Shown piece by piece: positions 17,095 through 24,319 of a stretch of DNA of 64,000 nucleotides. Where the stretch lies: NCBI GenBank assembly GCA_965246745.1, contig OZ251980.1, positions 248,001 to 312,000 of the forward strand, written 5' to 3'. Within the stretch, counting starts at the first letter, position 1, and the number at the start of each line of letters is the position of its first letter. The DNA is from JANXMY01 sp965246745 (GTDB lineage Bacteria > Armatimonadota > Armatimonadia > Armatimonadales > Capsulimonadaceae). A program made the position numbers and the translations under genes. The notes under the pieces are model-generated. The model made no database searches and was not told the origin of the DNA. It saw only the letters and a program-made list of their open reading frames with translations.

Positions 17095-17216
17095 GATGCC
17101 CCCCCGCCCCCAATAATGGGGGAGTCAGAGGTGATGGCGTGGCGGCGCTGCTTGCTGCGCCCTCTTTCCTGCCTTTCCTAATCTTGCTCCCCCATTATTG
17201 GGGGCGGGGGGGCATC
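17095..17216. repeat. Palindromic element, family A, between livK and livH
   Basis: Perfect 30 bp arms (17095-17124 and 17187-17216, containing CCCCCAATAATGGGGGAG) around 62 bp. It starts 4 bp after the livK stop codon and could act as a differential-expression hairpin between the binding protein and the permease. Confidence 0.92.
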
Positions 17217-17235
17217 TCCGGCTTGCCTTAACTCT

Positions 17236-18369
17236 ATGCACCAGCTTCTCGAACAACTTCTGATCGGCATCCAGCTCGGCTCGATTTATGCGCTGATCGC
17301 CCTCGGCTACACGATGGTCTACGGCGTCCTGAAGCTGATCAACTTTGCGCACGGCGACGTGTACATGGTCGGCGCGTATGCGGGCCTCGGCGCGGCGGGC
17401 GTGCTGGGAACCTGGCTGCCGGGACACACGCCGCTCGGAGCGCTCTTGCCGTCGCCGCTTGGGGCCGTTTTGGTGCTGCTCATTGCCATGCTGCTCTGCG
17501 CGTTATTGGGCCTGGTGATCGAGCAGGCCGCCTACCGGCCCCTGCGGACCCGGTCGTGGGTGCTGCCGAGCGTGTTTCTCGGCGGGGCGGCGGGATATGT
17601 CGCTTACGGCATTGCGCTGAACGGCAACCGCACCCCAGCGTCGGCGATTGCGATTGGGGCAGTCGTCTGGCTCGGCATCGGGGCGCTGCTGCGAACCACC
17701 CAAAAACGCCGGGCGGTCGGAACGCCCTCGCGCTTGACGGCGCTGATTACCGCCATCGGCGTTTCGCTGTTTTTGGAAAATTTCGGCCTGCTGCCGCAGA
17801 TTTTCTCGTCGGACCAGCGTTTTATCCAGCGGAACGCCGTGGTCGCCCTGCCGAGCCGCGTGTCTGTGCTCGGCCTGTCGCTGAGTATTCAAACGCTGCT
17901 GATTTTCGGCCTGTCGCTGGCCTTGATGGCATTGCTGACATACATTGTGACGTACACGCGGATCGGCAAGGCCGTTCGGGCGGTGTCGTTCGACGCCGAC
18001 GCGGCGGCTTTGATGGGCATCAACACCAACACCGTGATCGCGTTCACGTTCGCCCTCGGCGCGGCGCTCGCCGGCGCGGCGGGGGTGATGGTGACGGGGC
18101 TGACGGGGACGGCGTTCACGCCGTATGTCGGGGTTTTGATGGGCCTCAAAGCCTTTGTCGCGGCAGTGCTCGGCGGCATCGGCAATATCCCCGGCGCGGT
18201 GGTCGGCGGCCTGGTCATGGGCCTCGCCGAAACCCTGGTGGTCGCTTACGGCTCGCAAATCGGCGTTCCGAGCACCTACCGAGACGCCGTCGCGTTTTTT
18301 CTGCTGATTGTGATTTTACTCGTTCGCCCCGCCGGCCTGTTCGGGCGGCTGGCCCCGGAGAAAGTGTAA
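17236..18369 (+). CDS. livH: Branched-chain amino acid ABC permease, LivH type, enlarged
   Basis: 377 residues with about nine to ten membrane helices. The start (IGIQLGSIYALIALGYTMVY) and NFAHGDVYMVGAY are typical LivH, as is the late FDADAAALMGINTNTVIAFT coupling region and GGLVMGLAETLVVAYGS. Usual LivH proteins are about 290-310 residues. The extra 60-70 residues lie between YRPLR (about 100) and SRLTALITAIGVSLFLEN and include two further hydrophobic stretches. Likely works with livM and with LivG/LivF ATPases encoded elsewhere. Confidence 0.9.
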   Translation: MHQLLEQLLIGIQLGSIYALIALGYTMVYGVLKLINFAHGDVYMVGAYAGLGAAGVLGTWLPGHTPLGALLPSPLGAVLVLLIAMLLCALLGLVIEQAAYRPLRTRSWVLPSVFLGGAAGYVAYGIALNGNRTPASAIAIGAVVWLGIGALLRTTQKRRAVGTPSRLTALITAIGVSLFLENFGLLPQIFSSDQRFIQRNAVVALPSRVSVLGLSLSIQTLLIFGLSLALMALLTYIVTYTRIGKAVRAVSFDADAAALMGINTNTVIAFTFALGAALAGAAGVMVTGLTGTAFTPYVGVLMGLKAFVAAVLGGIGNIPGAVVGGLVMGLAETLVVAYGSQIGVPSTYRDAVAFFLLIVILLVRPAGLFGRLAPEKV

Positions 18370-18397
18370 GAAAGCCAATTCGGACATCAATGACGAA

Positions 18398-18560
18398 GGC
18401 GTGAACGCCCTCGCTGGGGGGCGCAGACGCCAAGCTGCCGCCTTCGCGGCAGAAGAAATGACGACCTCCGAAATCTTGGCCCGCGCAGGCGGGTCTTTGG
18501 CGTCCGCGCCCCCCAGCGAGGGCATTTATGCCCTCGTAATCACGGGCGTTCACGCCCTCG
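18398..18560. repeat. Palindromic element, family D, before livM
   Basis: The left side (GTGAACGCCCTCGCTGGGGG, then CGCAGACGCCAA) is mirrored by TTGGCGTCCGCGCCCCCCAG with GCGAGGGC after it, and the unit GGCGTTCACGCCCTCGC recurs at the right end. It fills nearly the whole livH-livM gap and is open in the livM frame, which would falsely extend the livM N-terminus by 65 residues. Confidence 0.8.
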
Positions 18561-18595
18561 CTGCCATCACACGATCATCCTCACGGAGAAACAGC

Positions 18596-19708
18596 TTGAC
18601 CTCAGCGTTTAAATCGCCCTCGCTCCTCACCCGCCTTCTCGGTACGATTGGCCTGCTCGGGCTGCTGCTCCTCGGCAACCTGTGGGTCGAGCGGCCGCTG
18701 ACCGACCAAACGGCGACGGCGCTGTACGGCATGGACCAGTACAAAGAAGGGGTGATTATCTCCTGCGGGATTTATGTCATTCTGGCCGTGGCGCTTAATC
18801 TCGTCAACGGCTTCACGGGGCAGTTTTCGCTCGGGCATATCGGCTTTTATGCGGTCGGGGCGTATGTCGCGGCGGCGGTCTCGACTTACGGCCATGCGCG
18901 GCTGTTTCCGGGACTGCCGATTGACGGCTCCCCCGTCGGGGTTGTGCAGGGCGCGTATCCTCTGCTGCTGCTGTGCCTGCTGGGGGGCCTGGCCGCTGCC
19001 GTCGTCGGGTTTGTGGTCGGGCTGCCGTCGCTTCGGCTGCGCGGGGATTACCTGGCGATTATCACGCTGGGGTTCGCGCAGATCATTCAAGTGGTCATCC
19101 GAAACATCAAAGCCGTGGACGGCGCGACTTCGTTTACGGGAATTTCGCGTGGCGACGCGACGATTTTAACGCCCCATTTGACCAATTTCTTTTGGGTCTT
19201 TTTGTTTGCCGCGCTGACCTTGTGGGTCGCCTACGGACTGCGCTTTTCCACTCACGGACTGGCGTTTCTGGCGGTGCGCGAGGACGAAATCGCCGCTGAG
19301 GCGATGGGCATTCCGACGACCCGGTACAAAGTCACGGCGTTTGTCTTGAGCGCGTTTTTTACGGGCATCGCTGGGGCGCTGTTTGCGCTGTATCAGCCGT
19401 CTTTGTCCAATGATCAATTCTCGTTTGTCCGCTCGATTGATACCGTCGTGATGGTGGTGCTCGGCGGCTTGGGAAGCATCAGCGGGGTCGCCCTCGCCGC
19501 CGTGTTTTTGACGGTTCTGCCGGAAGCCCTGCGCGGGATTGACCAGTACCGGCTCGTGGCATATTCTCTGCTGCTGATTGTTTTGATGCTGACTCGGCCC
19601 CAGGGCATTTTCGGACGCGAAGAGCTGTCCCGCGCCTGGCTTTCGGGCCAGCTCGCGGCTGTTAAAGCCTGGTTTATTCGGCGGCCCCGGTCTCAAACTT
19701 CGCCGTAA
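18596..19708 (+). CDS. livM: Branched-chain amino acid ABC permease, LivM type
   Basis: 370 residues starting at TTG 18596, chosen because GGAG lies 7 bp upstream (18585-18588) and because the upstream in-frame part is just palindrome. About nine helices. LivM marks include NLVNGFTGQFSLGHIGFYAV, SLRLRGDYLAIITLGFAQII, AVREDEIAAEAMGIPTTRYK (coupling helix) and MVVLGGLGSISGVALAAVFL. It completes the permease pair. No ATPase genes follow; the next gene is on the other strand and the two stop codons overlap by 16 bp. Confidence 0.92.
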   Translation: MTSAFKSPSLLTRLLGTIGLLGLLLLGNLWVERPLTDQTATALYGMDQYKEGVIISCGIYVILAVALNLVNGFTGQFSLGHIGFYAVGAYVAAAVSTYGHARLFPGLPIDGSPVGVVQGAYPLLLLCLLGGLAAAVVGFVVGLPSLRLRGDYLAIITLGFAQIIQVVIRNIKAVDGATSFTGISRGDATILTPHLTNFFWVFLFAALTLWVAYGLRFSTHGLAFLAVREDEIAAEAMGIPTTRYKVTAFVLSAFFTGIAGALFALYQPSLSNDQFSFVRSIDTVVMVVLGGLGSISGVALAAVFLTVLPEALRGIDQYRLVAYSLLLIVLMLTRPQGIFGREELSRAWLSGQLAAVKAWFIRRPRSQTSP

Positions 19709-21282
19709 ACGGTCCGGCCGCCGATTATCGCGGCCTGCACGCGCGGCGCGTCGGGCCAGCCGTCCAAGACGGCGAAGTCGGCCCGCTGTCCGGGCGCGAT
19801 TTTGCCCCGGTCACCTTCCAAAAAGACGCTGTAGGCCGCGCCTTCGGTGTACGCCCGCAGGCCGTCGAGCAGCGAAACGCCGTGGGCGGGGCCGAGAACG
19901 ACGCCCGACGGGGCGCGGCGCTCGGCGGCCGACAAAATGCCGTCGAGCGGTGCGCCGGGAACGACGGGAATATCGGACGAGAACACCAGCGGCACGCCGG
20001 CGGCCAGCGTTTCGGCATACGGCATGAGGCGATGGGCGCGGGACTCGCCGAGGGCGGCGGTGTAGGCGTCGCCGAAGCGCAGCAAAAACTCGGGCTGATA
20101 CACGGGCAGAATGCCGAGGCGGGCCAGCCGTCCGACTTGATCGGGCCAAAGCAGCATGGCGTGCTCGATCCGGTGCCGGGCGTCGGGGCGCGGCGCTTGG
20201 GCCTGCGCCCGGCCGTAAGCGTCGAGGCACAGGTCAATCGCGCCGTCGCCGATAGCATGCGCGGCGATCTGCCAGCCGGCGCGGTGCGCTTGGAGCACCA
20301 TCGCATTCAGCGTGTCGGCCTCCCAGACCGCCGTGCCGAGACTGTCGCTGCCGGCAAAGGCCGAGCGGAGCAGGGCAGTGCGCGTGGTCAGCGCCCCGTC
20401 GGTAAAGACTTTCGCCGGGCCGAGGCGCACCCACTCGGTTTCGGTCGTCACCGTGCGCGGTTCGGGCACGCTGTCCATGGCGGCAAGCTGGGACAGCAGC
20501 ATCATCAAGGAGCAGCGGACCGTAAGCGCTCCCGCGTCTGCCGCCTGGTGGTAGACAGCAATTTCCTGAAAGCTGTCGCGGGCGGCGAGGCCCAGCGTCG
20601 CGTCCACGGCGCTGGTGATGCCCATCGCGTTCATGGCTTTGGCGGCCCGCCCGAGCGCGGCGATTTTTTCCGCCGCTGTCGGCTCCGGCGCGGCGTCATA
20701 CGCCAAGTTGGCGGCGGTTTCGAGCAGCACCCCGGTCGCTTCGCCGTCTTCGCCCCGGACAATCGTGCCGCCGGGCGGGTCCGGCGTCCCGCGCGAAATG
20801 TCTATGCGCTCCAAGACACGCGAGCTGACCGACACGGCATGGCCCGACGCGTGCGTCACCAAAACAAACGGCCGCCCGCCGCCGACCGCGTCCAGCTCCA
20901 GGCGCGTCGGATGACGCTTCTCGTCCATCACGTTTTGATTGTAGCCGCGCCCGCGCACCCAAGAGTTTGGCCCGGCGTTTGTTTCCTCGGCGCGAGCTTG
21001 CAGCCGCCGGACCAGTTCGGGGAGGCTCGGCACGCCGACTAAATCCACGGCGGCCAGGGTCAGCCCGAAGCCGAGCACATGGCAGTGGGCATCGTGAAAC
21101 CCCGGCACCATCGCCCGCCCGCCGAGCGGCACCGTCCGGGTCTGCGGCCCGGCCAGCCCCGATAATTCGGCTTCGGTGCCGGCCGCGACAATGCGTCCTG
21201 CCGCGACAGCCACCGTGTCCGCCGCCCCGCCCGTTAAAGGCAGCCGCGCCTGGGTATAAAGAGTCTCAGCAAACAGCGTCAT
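19693..21282 (-). CDS. YtcJ-like metal-dependent amidohydrolase
   Basis: 529 residues of the amidohydrolase superfamily (amidohydrolase_3/YtcJ group). The metal-binding start is PGFHDAHCHVLGFG (about 60-73), followed by a variable inner domain with HPTRLELDAVGGGRPFVLVT, then QIAAHAIGDGAID with a His ligand, HRIEHAMLLWPDQ and SSDIPVVPGAPLDGILSA near the end. Such enzymes hydrolyse amide or formamide bonds in small molecules; substrate unknown. The gene is alone on its strand between livM and the DUF5335-ftcD pair. Confidence 0.88.
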   Translation of the reverse strand: MTLFAETLYTQARLPLTGGAADTVAVAAGRIVAAGTEAELSGLAGPQTRTVPLGGRAMVPGFHDAHCHVLGFGLTLAAVDLVGVPSLPELVRRLQARAEETNAGPNSWVRGRGYNQNVMDEKRHPTRLELDAVGGGRPFVLVTHASGHAVSVSSRVLERIDISRGTPDPPGGTIVRGEDGEATGVLLETAANLAYDAAPEPTAAEKIAALGRAAKAMNAMGITSAVDATLGLAARDSFQEIAVYHQAADAGALTVRCSLMMLLSQLAAMDSVPEPRTVTTETEWVRLGPAKVFTDGALTTRTALLRSAFAGSDSLGTAVWEADTLNAMVLQAHRAGWQIAAHAIGDGAIDLCLDAYGRAQAQAPRPDARHRIEHAMLLWPDQVGRLARLGILPVYQPEFLLRFGDAYTAALGESRAHRLMPYAETLAAGVPLVFSSDIPVVPGAPLDGILSAAERRAPSGVVLGPAHGVSLLDGLRAYTEGAAYSVFLEGDRGKIAPGQRADFAVLDGWPDAPRVQAAIIGGRTVYGEV

Positions 21283-21322
21283 AGAACTATCATACCCAGA
21301 ATAACACTCACAGGAGAAGCAA

Positions 21323-21700
21323 ATGCCGACACGCGAAATCCCGCGTTCCGAATGGAAAACCTATTTCGACGAGTTCAGCCGCGCCCGCGCCGGCGAGCTG
21401 GTCTCGATTGAGACGATCTCAGACCCCAAAGGCGACCCGTCGTTCCCCTGGAACAAGCAGCCGCTGGTCGGCCTGACCTGCGAAGATGCGGGCGGCGAGC
21501 CGGGCACGATTGTGATTTCCGCAGGCGGCGAGGAGAACACTCAGCACACGCACACGGTGACAAGCCCGGTGCATGTGTACCATAAAAACGCGCGGGGGCT
21601 GATCTCCGACGAAGTCAACATTGACGAGGTGATAGAAATCACCTCCACCGACGACCCGCGCATCGTCTTTCTGCACTTCACCCCGGCGACCAATCCGTGA
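21323..21700 (+). CDS. DUF5335-like small soluble protein
   Basis: 125 residues starting MPTREIPRSEWKTYFDEFSR, the opening pattern of DUF5335 proteins, with an AGGAGAAG binding site about 8 bp upstream. The remainder is a small beta-rich domain (LVGLTCEDAGGEPGTIVISA, then HTVTSPVHVYHK). No catalytic motif. Function of the family is not known. Its stop overlaps the GTG start of ftcD by 4 bp (GTGA), so the two are translationally coupled. Confidence 0.75.
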   Translation: MPTREIPRSEWKTYFDEFSRARAGELVSIETISDPKGDPSFPWNKQPLVGLTCEDAGGEPGTIVISAGGEENTQHTHTVTSPVHVYHKNARGLISDEVNIDEVIEITSTDDPRIVFLHFTPATNP

Positions 21701-22563
21701 CCGCGCTTGTCCAGTGCGTCCCGAACTTCAGCGCCGGGCGCGATCCTGCCGCGATTGCCGCCATCGTCGGAGCCGCGCAGCAGACGCCCGGCGTCCGCCT
21801 GGCCGACTGGAGCGCCGACCCCGACCATAACCGCCTGGTGGTCACGCTGGTCGGCCCGCCGGAGCCGATCAAGGCCGCCGCCCTTGCGGCGGCGGCGGCG
21901 GCCATCGCCGCGATTGACCTGCGGGAGCACAGCGGGGTTCATCCCCGCCTCGGCGCGATAGATGTTCTGCCGTTTGTGCCGCTGTCCGGCATCACGCTGG
22001 CGGACTGCGCCGCGCTGGCTGCCGACGCCGGCGCGGCGCTTGCCGCCGCCCACGCCCTGCCCGTCTTTTTCTACGAAGCCGCGTCGCCGCAAAACCACAC
22101 GCTGCCGTTTGTCCGCAAATCGGCGTTTGGGACGCTTTCGCCCGACCTCGGCCCGTCTGCGCCCCACCCCACCGCCGGCGCGGTCGTCGTCGGCGCACGC
22201 GGCCCGCTTGTGGCTTACAATGTCAGCCTTGCGTCCGCTGACATCACCATCGCCCGCGCCGTCGCCCGCGAGCTGCGAGATTTGCCCGACTTGCCCGGCA
22301 TCCGCGCCCTCGGCCTGCGCCTGCCGTCGCGCGGTCTCACCCAAGTCTCGATGAATTTGACACGCCCCGCCGACACCCCGCTTTTTGCCGTCTTTGCGTA
22401 TATTGACCGCCGCGCCCGTGCGCTCGGCACCACCGCACTCGAAAGCGAGGTCATCGGCGCACTCCCCGGCCCGTCTGCGTTCGCTGTTCTCGCCGATGCC
22501 CTCCGCTGCCCGGCCTTGAAGCCCGGCCAGGTGCTTTGGGAGAACTGGCCGCAGTCGGAGTAG
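21697..22563 (+). CDS. ftcD: Glutamate formimidoyltransferase
   Basis: 288 residues, GTG start overlapping the previous stop. It transfers a formimino group from N-formimino-glutamate to tetrahydrofolate in histidine breakdown and so feeds one-carbon metabolism. Family marks: QCVPNFSAGRD at the N-terminus, DHNRLVVTLVG, SGVHPRLGAIDVLPFVPLSG and PLVAYNVSLAS. It is the transferase part only; the cyclodeaminase domain of bifunctional FtcD is absent, as in many bacteria. No hut genes are nearby, so the rest of the pathway must be elsewhere. Its folate product pool links to the formate-THF ligase at 60.4 kb. Confidence 0.9.
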   Translation: MTALVQCVPNFSAGRDPAAIAAIVGAAQQTPGVRLADWSADPDHNRLVVTLVGPPEPIKAAALAAAAAAIAAIDLREHSGVHPRLGAIDVLPFVPLSGITLADCAALAADAGAALAAAHALPVFFYEAASPQNHTLPFVRKSAFGTLSPDLGPSAPHPTAGAVVVGARGPLVAYNVSLASADITIARAVARELRDLPDLPGIRALGLRLPSRGLTQVSMNLTRPADTPLFAVFAYIDRRARALGTTALESEVIGALPGPSAFAVLADALRCPALKPGQVLWENWPQSE

Positions 22564-22629
22564 AAGAAATGAAATTTTATTACCGACAGTTATGCTATCA
22601 TGGAGAGGCAATTCACGGAGAGGTGATTT

Positions 22630-22821
22630 ATGGCAATCGTCAAGACGGCAATCTTATTGGAACAGGGCTTATTTCAGAGGGCCGAAGAATATCTCCACCG
22701 GCAGGAAAACTTGGCCCTGCTGGAAAAGCTGAATGCCTCCCATGACGGCACGGACCCGGAGACTGAAAGGTTCCTGAAAGCTTCCCAGCGGGCGTTTCGC
22801 AAAGTGCAGGACGAATGGTAG
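22630..22821 (+). CDS. Antitoxin-like small protein (MazE-type partner)
   Basis: 63 residues, strong ribosome binding site (GGAGAGG, 7 bp before ATG). Entirely helical and charged (LLEQGLFQRAEEYLHRQENL). No AbrB-type swapped-hairpin motif is visible, so it is not a canonical MazE, but it overlaps by 7 bp a MazF-like reading frame. Position and size fit an antitoxin; the partner is broken, so it may now be an orphan. Confidence 0.55.
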   Translation: MAIVKTAILLEQGLFQRAEEYLHRQENLALLEKLNASHDGTDPETERFLKASQRAFRKVQDEW

Positions 22822-22955
22822 TCCTTCAAGGCGAACTTTACTGGGCCAAGCCGGATGCGCCGGCGAGGTCTGAACCCGGATACACTTGGCCCTATGTTGT
22901 CCAAAACAGCGTCTTCAATCAAAGCGAACAAAGTCGAATCAATACGGTTCTCTAA
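22815..22955 (+). pseudogene. MazF/PemK-like toxin fragment, 46 residues
   Basis: An ATG at 22815 overlaps the antitoxin stop. The frame reads VVLQGELYWAKPDAPARSEP, then GYTWPYVVQNSVFNQS and INTVL before TAA at 22953. This is the N-terminal third of a MazF/PemK endoribonuclease (basic strand, 'GS-EPG..RPVVVVQN..FN' pattern), where a complete protein has about 110 residues. None of the three frames afterwards continues the family convincingly. It lacks the C-terminal half of the fold, so it is almost certainly inactive. Confidence 0.65.
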
Positions 22956-23020
22956 ACACAGTGCATGACGGTGGTGACAGCAAGGCCATGTCCTAAAGGA
23001 CACGGCTCCAAGCAATAACA

Positions 23021-23365
23021 ATGGACGAGCTTACAAACTATGTCATTGAATACTATCCGAGCCTAATGACGCCGGCTGAGGCTGCCGCCAAATCGTGCAT
23101 ATTTTGGGCGGAACGTGCGGATGCCTCTGACTCTGCGGGAATGCGGCGCATGAAGCAGAAGAAAGCGGTTTCTACCAACCCGGACGTTCTGCGGATGCTC
23201 GAAAACGGCCCAGAGCAGTTTTATCGCGATGTCGTCAAGCGCGTCATGCAGGAGCACCCCGACGAAGTGTTTTTAAACTACTGCCCCCGCTGCGGCGGGC
23301 TGGCGCGAACGCCGTGGGCAAAGCAGTGCCGGCACTGCTTCTTTTCCTGGCATGAACCGAAATGA
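23021..23365 (+). CDS. Hypothetical protein with C-terminal zinc ribbon
   Basis: 114 residues. The N-terminal 80 are helical (MTPAEAAAKSCIFWAERAD). The end contains CPRCGGLARTPWAKQCRHC, a CxxC-x(12)-CxxC metal site typical of small zinc ribbons. The pattern occurs in many small bacterial proteins of unknown role. It has no strong ribosome binding site. A terminator hairpin directly follows. Confidence 0.7.
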   Translation: MDELTNYVIEYYPSLMTPAEAAAKSCIFWAERADASDSAGMRRMKQKKAVSTNPDVLRMLENGPEQFYRDVVKRVMQEHPDEVFLNYCPRCGGLARTPWAKQCRHCFFSWHEPK

Positions 23366-23366
23366 C

Positions 23367-23398
23367 AAAAGGGGCGCGGCGTAAGCCGCGCCCCTTTT
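23367..23398. terminator. Hairpin terminator, both directions possible
   Basis: AAAAGGGGCGCGGC, a GTAA loop and GCCGCGCCCCTTTT. It ends the zinc-ribbon gene. Nearly the same hairpin recurs at 24277-24309. Confidence 0.8.
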
Positions 23399-23483
23399 GT
23401 CATGCTGCCGGCAAGCCATCAAGTAATCGTTTGCCGCACACCGAGGCTGTCGGGGGAAAAGAGCATCTCCGGCAAAGAAAACA

Positions 23484-24230
23484 CTACTGAGGGGCGGGCA
23501 AATGGTCTGTGTGCATGAGGATTTTTAATCGCCCGGTTTTGAGGTTGTAGGCCATATACCATTCATAACTAATTCCGTCCGGATACCGGGCAGTAGTCTG
23601 GTAGGACATAGTGTCACACGAAAAAATAACCTGGTGCTTCGCCGTGTCCCACTGCACAAAGTGAACCGTATGCGTTTCTAATTCCAGATTCTTGGGGGTT
23701 TTGTGGCGTGCGAAATAAAGCCTCCAAGCCGCATCTTGCAGCCGTACCCCGCCGGGACGGACGATCTTCATCCGGCCCGGCCCGGAGCGCCGATACAGGT
23801 AGCCCACTGACAGCTTGCTGGCTAAAGGGCGTACGACGAAAAGACTGAGATGGTCGGGCGAAAGGTAAAAGTCGTATCCTTCATCGGTCCGTCCGGGGCC
23901 GTAATCGTAATCAAGAAAGGATTCATCCGGCATGGTATACAGCCGCTTGCCGTTGATGAAAACCACGAGGTCGGCGTGATATTTCCCGTGCCGCACGATG
24001 AGAAACTTCTGATTGCCCCGAATTTGGCCCAGAAATTTTGTGGTATCTTCATCGTTGTCGTCAGAATCCGCATTTTTGTCGTAAGAATCCTTTCTGAAGA
24101 TGTCGGTGACGCCATTGCCCGCGTCAACATATTTCGTGTTCGGAGTGGAAGCGACGCAGCAAACTGGGGGCGGCAAAAGCAAAAAACTCGGCAGGGCCAG
24201 CAGTAAAAAAAGGCACAGAAAAGGTTTCAT
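23484..24230 (-). CDS. Exported hypothetical protein
   Basis: 248 residues from the ATG at 24230; a second ATG at 24266 would add 12 residues before the signal peptide. N-terminal hydrophobic core (FLCLFLLLALPSFLLLPPP) followed by CCV, so it may be a lipoprotein, although no strict lipobox is seen. The mature part is beta-rich with acidic stretch DSDDNDEDTTKFL (about 52-64). No family recognised. It lies just after the groEL terminator. Confidence 0.6.
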   Translation of the reverse strand: MKPFLCLFLLLALPSFLLLPPPVCCVASTPNTKYVDAGNGVTDIFRKDSYDKNADSDDNDEDTTKFLGQIRGNQKFLIVRHGKYHADLVVFINGKRLYTMPDESFLDYDYGPGRTDEGYDFYLSPDHLSLFVVRPLASKLSVGYLYRRSGPGRMKIVRPGGVRLQDAAWRLYFARHKTPKNLELETHTVHFVQWDTAKHQVIFSCDTMSYQTTARYPDGISYEWYMAYNLKTGRLKILMHTDHLPAPQ

Positions 24231-24276
24231 CGGGCAGCCTCCTGAGTCAAAGAGAAGCGGCAGCAAGCGAGTAGTG

Positions 24277-24309
24277 AAAAGGGGCGCGGCTTACGCCGCG
24301 CCCCTTTTT
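24277..24309. terminator. Terminator of groESL
   Basis: GGGGCGCGGC, a loop TTAC and GCCGCGCCCC with T runs on both sides, 11 bp beyond the groEL stop codon on the minus strand. Same hairpin type as at 23367. Confidence 0.8.
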
Positions 24310-24319
24310 GGTGAGAGGT

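Noticed and set aside
18401..18595. Longer N-terminus of LivM (65 residues)
   Set aside because: Coded by the palindrome, no homology, and a TTG with good ribosome binding site lies at 18596.
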